IMG/VR virus record: IMGVR_UViG_3300022602_003929
Coordinates: 1 to 33,810 of that record
DNA from: a virus
Length of the DNA stretch: 33,810 nucleotides
Strand: one strand, 5' to 3'
Shown here: piece by piece, positions 14,558 to 23,129 of the stretch
Numbering within the stretch: the first letter of the stretch is position 1
Layout: every line of letters begins with the position of its first letter
The notes under the pieces: generated by a model
The model's database searches: none
The model's input: only the letters and a program-made list of their open reading frames with translations
What the model was told of the DNA's origin: nothing
Program-made: the position numbers and the translations under genes

Positions 14558-14856
14558 TACTTAAATTTTAATATATCTTTTACAATTTTGCTACGGCAAA
14601 GATTTGTATTATTTTTAAGAAATATTAAAATAGCTTTCTTCTCATTATCAACATGAATAATCTTCATGAATATCTTTTTATAGATGGGCTTTCTGATAAT
14701 AAGAGAAAAGATTGCTACATCATTAAGCTTTTTATTATGAATAATAGAACAAAAAGACGAGAATTTAACTATCTCTGAATGTGTCTCTTCAGCTGTTAAT
14801 TCTTTTAATGGGTTTGAATCAATAGATTCTTTTAAAGCTGTAATTACTCCTGACAT
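14557..14856 (-). CDS. Unknown 99-aa protein between DHH and gp59-like genes
   Basis: Predicted mostly helical, with a basic C-terminal half (NLCRSKIVKDILKFK). It overlaps the gp59-like gene by one base and follows the DHH gene after one base, so it is tightly embedded in the replication operon. T4 has the small late co-activator gp33 near this position, but I see no residue pattern to support that identity. Confidence 0.6.
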   Translation of the reverse strand: MSGVITALKESIDSNPLKELTAEETHSEIVKFSSFCSIIHNKKLNDVAIFSLIIRKPIYKKIFMKIIHVDNEKKAILIFLKNNTNLCRSKIVKDILKFK

Positions 14857-14857
14857 A

Positions 14858-15772
14858 TTATATCTTAGGGGTTAAAGATTTAGTAAATTCAAAAAATGCT
14901 GGGGTTGATTGGCCACCAGCTGCATATTCATGGCCACCACCTTGACATAATTTAGCTGCCAATTTTGATAGGTCTATTTCACATGTTTTTGATTTACGCC
15001 AGGATACATGATTACTGTTTATATTATAAAAGAATGCAATTTCTGCATTATGTTTTTCAATAAGATGATGGCAAATCTCATTGGTAAATTTTTCTCCATG
15101 AGTACCAACAATATATCTATCTTGTTTGCCAATGCTTACCTTGCCTTCAAAAATCTTTAATCCAGCTATAGCAGCATTTTTACGTTCAATATAATCTTTA
15201 ATAATATTGGCTTCTTGAACTGTAAATTGATTAAATCCCTCATAAAACCTTTCTAAGAATTTATGTGTCCTTGATTTATCTGGAGATTTCTGAGTGTTTG
15301 TAAATAAACAATTTAAATTATAAGAATCTGGTAATTTAAAGACATAACTATCATAATCATCACACAAAGCTATAAAATATTTTTGTGCATCTGTTAAATG
15401 GGATAATTTGTCTTTATAAGTGCGATAAATTAATTTAGAGCAAGAAGTGGTTACAGTTACCATCCCCTGAGCTCGTTTATATTTGTCTGCATTCTTAGCG
15501 TGAGAATTATGATGATCTATAACTATTACATTAGGTGCATCAATTAGATCTATAATCTCACTTGTATCCAAATCTAAAAAATAAACATTGGTATAATTAA
15601 CAAAACTGTCTGTCTCAAGCCAACGGAGTAATTCTTTACGTATATTAGATACTGAAGCCGCTGTAAATTTGATATCACCAGGTTTTGCACCTAATACTTG
15701 ATGTATAGCTATTAAGCTACCAACACCATCAAGATCAATATCTGTAAAAATATATGTTGAACTATTGGACAC
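14858..15772 (-). CDS. DHH-family phosphoesterase (RecJ/NrnA superfamily)
   Basis: 304 aa. Motif I is YIFTDIDLDGVGSLIA (about residues 7-22), a second metal motif is VYFLDLDTSE, the DHH signature is VIVIDHHNSH (about 82-91), and the DHHA1 glycine motif CQGGGHEYAAGG lies at about 278-289. Mn-dependent members degrade ssDNA (RecJ), nanoRNA (NrnA) or cyclic dinucleotides (GdpP-type). Starts at GTG. It sits between the gp41 helicase and the gp59/gp32 genes, so a role in DNA processing is plausible, but cleavage of a defence cyclic dinucleotide cannot be excluded from sequence. Confidence 0.85.
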   Translation of the reverse strand: MSNSSTYIFTDIDLDGVGSLIAIHQVLGAKPGDIKFTAASVSNIRKELLRWLETDSFVNYTNVYFLDLDTSEIIDLIDAPNVIVIDHHNSHAKNADKYKRAQGMVTVTTSCSKLIYRTYKDKLSHLTDAQKYFIALCDDYDSYVFKLPDSYNLNCLFTNTQKSPDKSRTHKFLERFYEGFNQFTVQEANIIKDYIERKNAAIAGLKIFEGKVSIGKQDRYIVGTHGEKFTNEICHHLIEKHNAEIAFFYNINSNHVSWRKSKTCEIDLSKLAAKLCQGGGHEYAAGGQSTPAFFEFTKSLTPKI

Positions 15773-15776
15773 AAAA

Positions 15777-17132
15777 CTATTTACCTTTTGAGCTTATATT
15801 GTCCAGTTTTTGTGTTAATAATGATACTTCATCTGGTTTAGCTCTCTTTTTATTGTCTAAACCTATATAATCATCTTCTTCTGACAGAGTTAATGTCTTA
15901 TAGTCAATTTTAAAGGCTTTAGCTTCATGTTTGGGTCCTAAACGGTTTTTAATACCGCTTACTTTGATAATACCTAAATCTAAATCGCCTTCTTCTTGAT
16001 ATATACCCCAAACCACATCTGCTGTAAAGGCTACACCCATAGATTCTGATACTGTATCTAAGCTAGGTATATTCATGCCTTCTCTATTGGTCTGAATAGC
16101 ACTTACTACTGGTAGATTAAAATAATAAGATAAAGCTCGTAATTCTTCTGCTACATTTTTGCCTTGTTCATAAGAATTATCACCTGCTGCTTTAATTAGT
16201 CCAAGATAATCTACAACCAATACTTCTACTTTTATACCCTTTTTGATCAAAGATTCAACATATGACTTAATTCCAGCCACAGTAATAGCTTTAGGTGGAA
16301 ATTCTTTAATGATTAATTTCCTCTTTCTCTTTTCAGAGACATCTTTAAAATAAGATTCTAAAGATGTAATATTACTATTAATGTCATTAATAGGTATCTT
16401 AGATAGATGACTACTAATACGTTTAGCATACATCATCTCAGGCATTTCTAAAGATATAAGGCATGTGGTTAAGCCTTTATCTGCCATATTAGATGCAACA
16501 TTACCTAAAAAGATAGATTTACCAACATTGGTAGGACCTAAGAATAGATAAAGAGCTCTACCATTCTTAGCTAAACCTCCACCAATCTTATCATCTAAGA
16601 AATTCCAACCTAAAGGTAATGTCTCTGTCTTTGTGCTAAATTCATTTAATATCTTTTGATAATCTCCATAGAAATCTAATCCTGTATCATTTACCAAAGA
16701 TATATTACAAGCCTTTTCAAACAATTGTAGGAATCGAGCATAATCTGCTTCACCATTAAGAAATTCATTTACAATAGTGCTAACACTATTAGCTACAGAC
16801 TTTTCTTTAAAGTATAATTCTGAATTATGGATTAATTCATCTATATTACCATTAAGATCTACAGATTTATAAGATGTTAATGCATTTTTAGCTAATGTAA
16901 TTTCATCTTCTGTTTTAAGGTAAGTCTTAATCTCTGTTATAGTTGGTAAAGTATTTCTCTTTGTAAAGAAATCCTTTATAATGCTTATAACTAAACGATT
17001 ACCTTCTGATTTAAAATTTTCTGGTATTAAATGATCTAATACTAATGAGGTATAATAATTATTGGTGAGAGCATTACTACATATAACATTCTCAAAATAC
17101 TCATTATTAATTTTTAAAGATTCTTTTTTCAC
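15777..17132 (-). CDS. Replicative DNA helicase (DnaB/T4 gp41 family)
   Basis: 451 aa (T4 gp41 is 475). An N-terminal helical domain precedes a RecA-type motor: Walker A FLGPTNVGKSIFLGN (about residues 197-211), LISLEMPEMMYAKR (helicase motif 1a), Walker B VEVLVVDYLGLIKAA, and SAIQTNREGM (motif 3). It unwinds DNA at the fork as a hexamer. Starts with GTG after an A/T-rich region containing TATAATATAAA, and lies just downstream of a strong terminator, so it is likely first in its operon. No primase gene is visible in the window. Confidence 0.92.
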   Translation of the reverse strand: MKKESLKINNEYFENVICSNALTNNYYTSLVLDHLIPENFKSEGNRLVISIIKDFFTKRNTLPTITEIKTYLKTEDEITLAKNALTSYKSVDLNGNIDELIHNSELYFKEKSVANSVSTIVNEFLNGEADYARFLQLFEKACNISLVNDTGLDFYGDYQKILNEFSTKTETLPLGWNFLDDKIGGGLAKNGRALYLFLGPTNVGKSIFLGNVASNMADKGLTTCLISLEMPEMMYAKRISSHLSKIPINDINSNITSLESYFKDVSEKRKRKLIIKEFPPKAITVAGIKSYVESLIKKGIKVEVLVVDYLGLIKAAGDNSYEQGKNVAEELRALSYYFNLPVVSAIQTNREGMNIPSLDTVSESMGVAFTADVVWGIYQEEGDLDLGIIKVSGIKNRLGPKHEAKAFKIDYKTLTLSEEDDYIGLDNKKRAKPDEVSLLTQKLDNISSKGK

Positions 17133-17180
17133 AATATACCTTATTATGGGTTAATGTTTTATATTATACAACCATAAATT
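17133..17180 (-). promoter_or_regulatory. Likely promoter region for the gp41-to-ORF89 operon
   Basis: The 48 bases between the terminator and the gp41 GTG contain, on the minus strand, TTGTATAATATAAAAC, with a full TATAAT about 30 bases before the start codon. No convincing -35 element is seen. The terminator immediately upstream makes a promoter here necessary unless readthrough supplies the operon. Confidence 0.4.
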
Positions 17181-17210
17181 AAAAAAGCTAAGTGTTAACT
17201 TAGCTTTTTT
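17181..17210 (-). terminator. Strong bidirectional terminator after uvsX
   Basis: A perfect 12-bp inverted repeat, AAAAAAGCTAAG / CTTAGCTTTTTT, with loop TGTTAA. It lies 6 bases past the uvsX stop. The A-run and U-run make it active on either strand. It separates the uvsX operon from the gp41 operon. Confidence 0.88.
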
Positions 17211-17215
17211 GTTAA

Positions 17216-18373
17216 TTATACTTGTTCAATTGGAACTAGAGGAACCGGCTCTAGCTCATTTTCTTTATTACCACCAAATCGAACTTTTTCATTAAGAGTC
17301 TGTTCTAATAGAGGTAATACCTTCTTTTCCCAAAAATCTGGATCATTTTCCCAGGTCTTAGCATATCCAATCTTTTCCCCATTCATAATAAATGTAGGAC
17401 CAGATGCTTGAATAAGGCCAAAAGCAATCGCCATGTCTTTAAGACCTGCATATTTGCTTAAACCAGTGCGAAAATTAAGATATAATTCTGCTTTTAAGAA
17501 AGGAGGAGCAAAACGATTCTTAACAGTCATAGCTGTAAGAGTAACGCCACTCACACTATGAGCTACTGCTACTGATTCTTGGTCTTCGTTTTTATCAATC
17601 TTCTCGTTTCGAGTCGCAAGCTGAACCAACAGAGAAGCAAGATAAATAGGGCCGCTACCACCGGATTGCTTCTTAACCAATTCAGGATAGAGTGATGTTG
17701 GGTTGTCATAAATATGATTAGTAAACAGAATAGGCACTCGAGCCTTAGCTGCTTTAAAGGTTAAAGCTCTCATCATAGATTTCATGGCCTTAGCTTTTAA
17801 ACCCATGTCTGCAGCATCTTTACCCTCTTGAACATCTCTTAATTCTTTAGCACTAGCTAAATTACCAAGACTATCAATTGCAATAATGACTTTTAGATCT
17901 GGATCATTAGCTTCAATAATCTTATCTAAGAATGTTGCAATTTGATTGCGGCAATCTTCTACAGATTCTACAGGATAATATTTAAGACGAGAGCTATCTA
18001 CTCCAAGATCTTCTGCAGATTTCTTATCTACAGCTGCTTCTGTATCCCAAATGGCTGCAAAGTATCCTTTCTTTTGAGCATTAGCAATAATCTTATTGAT
18101 AATGAGAGATTTACCAGATTGAGATGGACCAACAAACCCAGTAATGCGTCCTACTGGAATGCCTTTATATAGGCTACCTGAGAAGATAGCATTTAAAGAA
18201 TATGATCCTGTATCAATCCAATCTGATACGATAGATAATGAATTGTCTTCTGATAAAAGAGCTGAATCTTCATTTAAGGCATCAACGGCTGCAAATATAT
18301 CTTTAATATTTGAGCTCATTTTAGGCTTAGAAGAATCATCATCAGATGATTTATTTTTTTTAACGTAAGCCAT
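17216..18373 (-). CDS. uvsX: Recombinase UvsX / RecA family
   Basis: 385 aa (T4 UvsX is 391). Walker A GPSQSGKSLII (about residues 82-92), AAIWDTEAAVD (about 105-115), Walker B KVIIAIDSLGNLAS (about 160-173) and the L2-like ILFTNHIYDNP with KKQSGGSGPIYLAS follow in UvsX order. It forms filaments on ssDNA and drives strand exchange and recombination-dependent replication together with gp32 and UvsW. It has a polar, Ser/Asp/Lys-rich first 20 residues. It lies 5 bases after ORF116, last in its operon. Confidence 0.92.
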   Translation of the reverse strand: MAYVKKNKSSDDDSSKPKMSSNIKDIFAAVDALNEDSALLSEDNSLSIVSDWIDTGSYSLNAIFSGSLYKGIPVGRITGFVGPSQSGKSLIINKIIANAQKKGYFAAIWDTEAAVDKKSAEDLGVDSSRLKYYPVESVEDCRNQIATFLDKIIEANDPDLKVIIAIDSLGNLASAKELRDVQEGKDAADMGLKAKAMKSMMRALTFKAAKARVPILFTNHIYDNPTSLYPELVKKQSGGSGPIYLASLLVQLATRNEKIDKNEDQESVAVAHSVSGVTLTAMTVKNRFAPPFLKAELYLNFRTGLSKYAGLKDMAIAFGLIQASGPTFIMNGEKIGYAKTWENDPDFWEKKVLPLLEQTLNEKVRFGGNKENELEPVPLVPIEQV

Positions 18374-18378
18374 ATATT

Positions 18379-18729
18379 TTAGCTGTTATCGTCTGCGTCA
18401 AATAATTTAATGGTTGGTGCTGGTTCTGCTTTAACAGATTTAAACATTTCAACATATTGAGCAATAAGATTTGGCTCTAAGGTTAAATTATCTGTAAGAG
18501 CAATTTGATTTTTGCTATAAGTCCAATTTGGAAATGAATCACGATCTGCAAAAAATTCTCTAAACATTAAAGGATAAAGCTGAACTTGAAGCTTTTTGTC
18601 TTGAGATGGTGTAACATTAAGAATTGCTGGTTTAGTAACCACAATTGAATTAGCATCATCACTTATATAGGTAGCAACAATAGTGCGTTGAATATTATCT
18701 AGGAATACAATGATTTGGTTTTGGTTCAT
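18379..18729 (-). CDS. Unknown 116-aa phage protein
   Basis: The first half is beta-rich (QIIVFLDNIQRTIVATYIS, then SIVVTKPAILNVTP), followed by QLYPLMFREFFADRD and an acidic C-terminus (LFDADDNS). The all-beta start followed by a short helical part could be a small barrel with an acidic tail. It is directly upstream of uvsX in the same operon. No family recognised. Confidence 0.65.
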   Translation of the reverse strand: MNQNQIIVFLDNIQRTIVATYISDDANSIVVTKPAILNVTPSQDKKLQVQLYPLMFREFFADRDSFPNWTYSKNQIALTDNLTLEPNLIAQYVEMFKSVKAEPAPTIKLFDADDNS

Positions 18730-18766
18730 GTTATAATTTTATAGGATTAAGGTTAAATATCAAGTA

Positions 18767-19333
18767 TTATTCTAAGTCTTGTTTGATTTGTTTTTCAATT
18801 ATATCTATACGTTCAGCTACAGATCCCTTTACTAGAACTACTTTATCTGTAGTCTCTTGTAATAATTTTATATAATGAGAAAATTGCGTAACGGTTTTAT
18901 CAAAAAATTCTTGACCGACACTACGAACATTATCATTAACTAAAGGTAATTCAGGAATAATATAAAAAATACGACTATAATATGGCAGACAACTCTTATA
19001 AATTGTCTCTAATACATCCATTTCTTGAGCTGTAATATCTCCTTTATTAAAATGATATCTAGTATAAGATATTACATCTAATACAGATCTATCTGTAATG
19101 ACTCTTCCAGGTTTTAAACAAGCTTCCGCCTGCTTTGAAAGTATCATATATTGAGTAAGCAAAGTCCCACCCTCATTAATAGGTAGATATGTTCCAACCT
19201 CTCTAGCCACTCCACTTAAGAAAGAAATTTTATACTCACTAACAATATTCCTATGCTTTAATTCATTAATAAGTGTAGTCTTACCTTGAGAATGAGCTCC
19301 ACTTATTGCTGCCTTATAATTAGTTTTATTCAT
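18767..19333 (-). CDS. P-loop ATPase/kinase (NadR/AAA_28-like)
   Basis: 188 aa. Walker A is AISGAHSQGKTTLIN (about residues 9-23). The later motif VITDRSVLDVISYTRYH (about 79-95) matches the nucleoside-kinase-like DRS region of NadR and deoxynucleoside kinase relatives, and a LID-like stretch with conserved Arg (NDNVRSVGQEFFD) follows. It probably phosphorylates a small nucleoside-type molecule; the substrate is unknown. The start overlaps the ORF76 stop as ATGA. Confidence 0.75.
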   Translation of the reverse strand: MNKTNYKAAISGAHSQGKTTLINELKHRNIVSEYKISFLSGVAREVGTYLPINEGGTLLTQYMILSKQAEACLKPGRVITDRSVLDVISYTRYHFNKGDITAQEMDVLETIYKSCLPYYSRIFYIIPELPLVNDNVRSVGQEFFDKTVTQFSHYIKLLQETTDKVVLVKGSVAERIDIIEKQIKQDLE

Positions 19334-19560
19334 ATTTTTAAGCGATACCCTATTGTATTATCACTAAAGAAAATTACAAGCGCAAAATCAACAATTCCTT
19401 TAGAAACTAGATAAGGTTTGACCTCTTCTATTTCTTTTACCGGGAGTTCTTGATTACGAATACAATCCCAAAAACAATAATCGCGGATATAAACAGAATC
19501 GGCCAGTAAGTGAGGATAGTTTGCATGTACTGAATTAGTTATAGCTTCTAATGATGTCAT
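19330..19560 (-). CDS. Unknown 76-aa protein
   Basis: Acidic, mixed alpha/beta, containing YIRDYCFWDCIRNQELPVKE and VDFALVIFFSDNTIGYRL. It is coupled at both ends by ATGA overlaps, to the DpdA-like gene upstream and the kinase downstream, so it probably functions with them. No family recognised. Confidence 0.6.
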   Translation of the reverse strand: MTSLEAITNSVHANYPHLLADSVYIRDYCFWDCIRNQELPVKEIEEVKPYLVSKGIVDFALVIFFSDNTIGYRLKI

Positions 19561-20369
19561 TTACCATTAACATATAATTTAAATTGTTTAATATTATTTT
19601 CTATAATATTAAATTGAACATTATCAACCTTGGTTTCTAATAGATCAACCAATTTAGTAGATTCTTTATTCCATGTTCCTACTTGTTCATTATATTTAAT
19701 TTTCTTAAGACCATGAACAATAGGAGAAGATGTATCTAAAGTATCAATCCAATTAAATTCTGATCCTTGATAAAAACTAAATTCTCTTGGATGAGAGCTT
19801 CCTAATAGATGATGAGGTAAATTTTTATTAATAACACCATCATTTAATAATTTGCTAAGGACCAATACTCTACCCATAGCCATAGATACCCATTTATTAG
19901 GATGAGGAAAAGCTTTTGTATAAGCATCTCCTATAAATGCAAAAGCTATTTTAGAGCAAAAACCTGAATCATTTAAGGTTTTATAACATTCAACTATATC
20001 TTCATAGGAAGAACCTTGAACTACTCCAATAGCTTTGGTTTCTTTGGTGATATCTTTACTATAATTTTTTATAAAATTATTAAATAGTTCAATAGTTTTA
20101 TTCTTATCACCCAAAGCATCAGGAATAATGTATTCTGTTGGATTTAATTTATTAATCCATTTGACATATTCTGTTGGGTTAAATGCTTCACCTAATTCAA
20201 ATAAAGAATTATCTAATAAGACATGTCTCTTAGTCTTTACGCTATTTTCGTAAAATTTATAATAATCTGGATATTTTTCAAAAAGATGCACCAAAGCATA
20301 ATCATAATCATTCCAAATAATAGACATTGGAAGAAGACTTAAAGGGCATTCATGGGATATCTTAATCAT
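19557..20369 (-). CDS. TGT/DpdA-like 7-deazaguanine transglycosylase
   Basis: 270 aa. The motifs line up with tRNA-guanine transglycosylases and the DNA-acting DpdA branch. HVLLDNSLFELG (49-60) is the DSGGF-like strand, YIIPDALGDK (80-89) and IGVVQGSSYEDIV (114-126) match the family G(I/V)VQG motif, and HHLLGSSHP (186-194) is followed by WIDTLDTSSPIVHG (207-220), at the position of the catalytic Asp and xPTR-like motif. It is much shorter than tRNA TGT (about 375 aa) and lacks its C-terminal CxCxxC zinc site, which favours a phage DpdA-type enzyme swapping guanine for a 7-deazaguanine in DNA. It overlaps the DNA polymerase stop as ATGA. Confidence 0.72.
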   Translation of the reverse strand: MIKISHECPLSLLPMSIIWNDYDYALVHLFEKYPDYYKFYENSVKTKRHVLLDNSLFELGEAFNPTEYVKWINKLNPTEYIIPDALGDKNKTIELFNNFIKNYSKDITKETKAIGVVQGSSYEDIVECYKTLNDSGFCSKIAFAFIGDAYTKAFPHPNKWVSMAMGRVLVLSKLLNDGVINKNLPHHLLGSSHPREFSFYQGSEFNWIDTLDTSSPIVHGLKKIKYNEQVGTWNKESTKLVDLLETKVDNVQFNIIENNIKQFKLYVNGK

Positions 20370-23098
20370 GAGAATAATTCAAAAATATTAGTTGTTACTT
20401 CATTATTAATGTCTGGTAGCTCCCATGTCAACGCTTCATATACAGATTTTACAGGGGGTTTAATAATACCATCAAACATTTCTACATAATCTACTTTAAA
20501 TTCTTCTTCTAATTCAACCGGAAAAGTTCCAGTATAGCATAAAGTATCAACCTTAAATTTATTAGGTAAAATATAAATCTTTTTGACTTTACTGCCAGAA
20601 CCTATCATTTCATATTTTCCGTCTAGATTATAATGACGTAATAATTCATTATACCATAAGGCCCCTTTGACATGATTAGCGGTTCCTTTACCAATAGCAA
20701 AACCATCTGATTTAGACTCTCCCTTTTCCAGGTCACTCAATCCACCACGAAGAGCTACATCATCTCTTGGCAAATTCTTAAAGGATTCATATATGCTCCT
20801 ATAAAGGCTATTAGCTTTAACTTGATCATGTTCTAAAAGCGTATTTTCAATAACCTTCTTGATTAATTCTTTAGCTTTCTTAGGTGTAGCTGAGGCTGCT
20901 ATTTGAACCCCTACATATTTAAATTTATTAGTCTCTACCCCCTCATTATCTAAAATATGTAATATATATCTTTTCTTTTGTAGATATACCCCGACATCAC
21001 AAATAGCTTCTCTCTTAAAGAAATAACGAGGATCTACAGAATTTAAATTATCTCCAGCCCATTCTTTAATCTTATTATTTAAATAAACTCCCAAATCATC
21101 ATCAATTAATTCTAAACCTTTCTTAGTAACCTTATTATTATCAAATATATCAAGCTTTGCTATATCTAAGATAGGTTGAATGGTAACATGACAGCTATCT
21201 GTATCTGAATAAAGAGTTAATGATTTGTCCTCATAGCCATATTTTTCTTTGGCATATTGATCAATAATAACACTAGCTTGTTTTACCACCGCTTGACCTG
21301 TAAGAGTAATACTACCTGCATGATCACTATCACAAATAGGACTAAATTTATTAGCAAATACTCCATATATGGAATTAAGTAAGAGCTTAATCACATTTTG
21401 TAATGCATCATATCTTTCCATCTCAGAATTAGTGCTAATATATTCTGAATCTTCTTTGGTTATCTTAGATAACTTTTTCTTTAATGTATTTGATAATTTC
21501 TTGGCAGATACACGCTCATTATAAAGACTATCAATAAGGGTTGGTACTACTCCTTTGGTCTTTTGAGTATATAATACATTTGCTTTAGATATAGCTATTT
21601 TCTCATTCTGGACAAACTGTATGAATTTGTCTGTTGGAAGCGTGTATTCCTTATTAGATGCAAGCAAAATAGTAACAGATTCAGGTGTCTTAGATATAAT
21701 CTTACCTACTTTAGTCTCAGGTGAGATATTAAGAGTAATAATGGTGTTAGGATATAGAGAATTAGCATCATAGCTAACCACAGCTGTTTTACGGCCTTTA
21801 TCCGGTTCTTTAACAAACCCACCTTCAATTTCATCTCTAGTAGGGCCACCCACAAAGGTAGGAATAATCATACCTTGTTTATAAGCAGCTAAAGCAACCG
21901 CCCCTGTAACAATAACAACCTTGCCTTGAGCTCTATCAAAATCTGTTAAACCTTTATAGGCTAACATGCGCAATATCTTAAAATGTTGCTTCTTTTGATC
22001 TATTCTAACCAAAAGCTCTACGTCTTGAATGTTATAATCTACAAAGTTCTCCCAATCTGTTTCTGCCAGTTGAGCTAGATTAGAAGCATTAATAGCCAAT
22101 TTACCTTCTCCTAATTCATGTTGAGCTACAAAATTCAAAGAATAAGACTCAAGGGGTTGATGTGGAAAGGTTTTATATAATTCTAGATAATCTACGCAAG
22201 AAATACCATGGATATTCCATTTATCCATTTCTTGGCCTTTAATAAAGATACCTTTACGACACCAAATACTATTTACTGGCGATAATTTCTTGGCATGCTC
22301 TTCACTTAAGACTTTAGTAATGCGGTTAATTAAATAAGGAAAGTCAAAGCCATTAGCATTCCAACCTGAAAGAATATCTGGATAAAAATCATCTGTCCAG
22401 AATTTTAAAAAGTTAAGGAATAAATCAGATTCTGATTTACAATGAAAATAGATAGCATTTTCTTTTTTAGGTGTATAAGGCTTTATACCCCAAGTATAGA
22501 ATTTGCTTGTTAAGCTATCATATATTGTTAATAAATTAATAGGATGCTTAACCTCATCAGTCTCTGGAAATTCTGTCTTAGTATAGATTGAAATATAATA
22601 AGGCGTCCAGATCTGCTCTTGATCATTTAAAACTTCATAGCTTTCTATATCTTTCTTAGCTCGAAGTTCACCAAGAGACATTTTTTCTTCTGATTTAGAT
22701 CCTTTTAATCTTACCTTTACAATCTTATCTGCATGATAGATATGGGTATCAACTTCTATATCTAAAAAGCATACTTTAAGAGGAAATCTTGTAAATTCTG
22801 GCTTATCATATTCATCTTTAAAGGTATCTATTAAAAATTGTTGTTCTACTTGAACATTATGATAGATTCTCTTAATTGCTCCATCTTGAGCTGCCTTATT
22901 ACGCTCAAAAGCGCTTTTAAAAGTCTTTTTCTTTAATTTGGTGTTAAAGATTGATAATCCATCTACTTGATCTGAATTAGTCTCTATATAGAAATAAGGA
23001 AAGAATGGCTCTTTCTTTACAATTCTATTTCCATTCTCATCCCAGGTAAAAAGATGACAACATTGCTCACGGGCACTATAATAGATATTTCTATACAC
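20366..23098 (-). CDS. Family B DNA polymerase (T4 gp43-like)
   Basis: 910 aa (T4 gp43 is 898). Exonuclease motifs: FLDIEVD (Asp113, Glu115), NANGFDFPYLI (248-258) and YNIQDVELL (355-363). Polymerase motifs: YDANSLYPN (443-451), KLLLNSIYG (571-579) and LYSDTDSCH (629-637). It is therefore a complete proofreading replicase. The C-terminal TNIFELFS resembles the clamp-binding tail of gp43. The start codon is GTG, the only one fitting the conserved N-terminus. It is followed by a DpdA-like gene in ATGA overlap. Confidence 0.96.
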   Translation of the reverse strand: MYRNIYYSAREQCCHLFTWDENGNRIVKKEPFFPYFYIETNSDQVDGLSIFNTKLKKKTFKSAFERNKAAQDGAIKRIYHNVQVEQQFLIDTFKDEYDKPEFTRFPLKVCFLDIEVDTHIYHADKIVKVRLKGSKSEEKMSLGELRAKKDIESYEVLNDQEQIWTPYYISIYTKTEFPETDEVKHPINLLTIYDSLTSKFYTWGIKPYTPKKENAIYFHCKSESDLFLNFLKFWTDDFYPDILSGWNANGFDFPYLINRITKVLSEEHAKKLSPVNSIWCRKGIFIKGQEMDKWNIHGISCVDYLELYKTFPHQPLESYSLNFVAQHELGEGKLAINASNLAQLAETDWENFVDYNIQDVELLVRIDQKKQHFKILRMLAYKGLTDFDRAQGKVVIVTGAVALAAYKQGMIIPTFVGGPTRDEIEGGFVKEPDKGRKTAVVSYDANSLYPNTIITLNISPETKVGKIISKTPESVTILLASNKEYTLPTDKFIQFVQNEKIAISKANVLYTQKTKGVVPTLIDSLYNERVSAKKLSNTLKKKLSKITKEDSEYISTNSEMERYDALQNVIKLLLNSIYGVFANKFSPICDSDHAGSITLTGQAVVKQASVIIDQYAKEKYGYEDKSLTLYSDTDSCHVTIQPILDIAKLDIFDNNKVTKKGLELIDDDLGVYLNNKIKEWAGDNLNSVDPRYFFKREAICDVGVYLQKKRYILHILDNEGVETNKFKYVGVQIAASATPKKAKELIKKVIENTLLEHDQVKANSLYRSIYESFKNLPRDDVALRGGLSDLEKGESKSDGFAIGKGTANHVKGALWYNELLRHYNLDGKYEMIGSGSKVKKIYILPNKFKVDTLCYTGTFPVELEEEFKVDYVEMFDGIIKPPVKSVYEALTWELPDINNEVTTNIFELFS

Positions 23099-23129
23099 AA
23101 ACCTATTCTACCTTAACCTTTAACAAATA

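Noticed and set aside
14557-14856. ORF99 as T4 gp33 late co-activator
   Set aside because: The position is suggestive but no gp33-like or clamp-binding C-terminal motif is visible.
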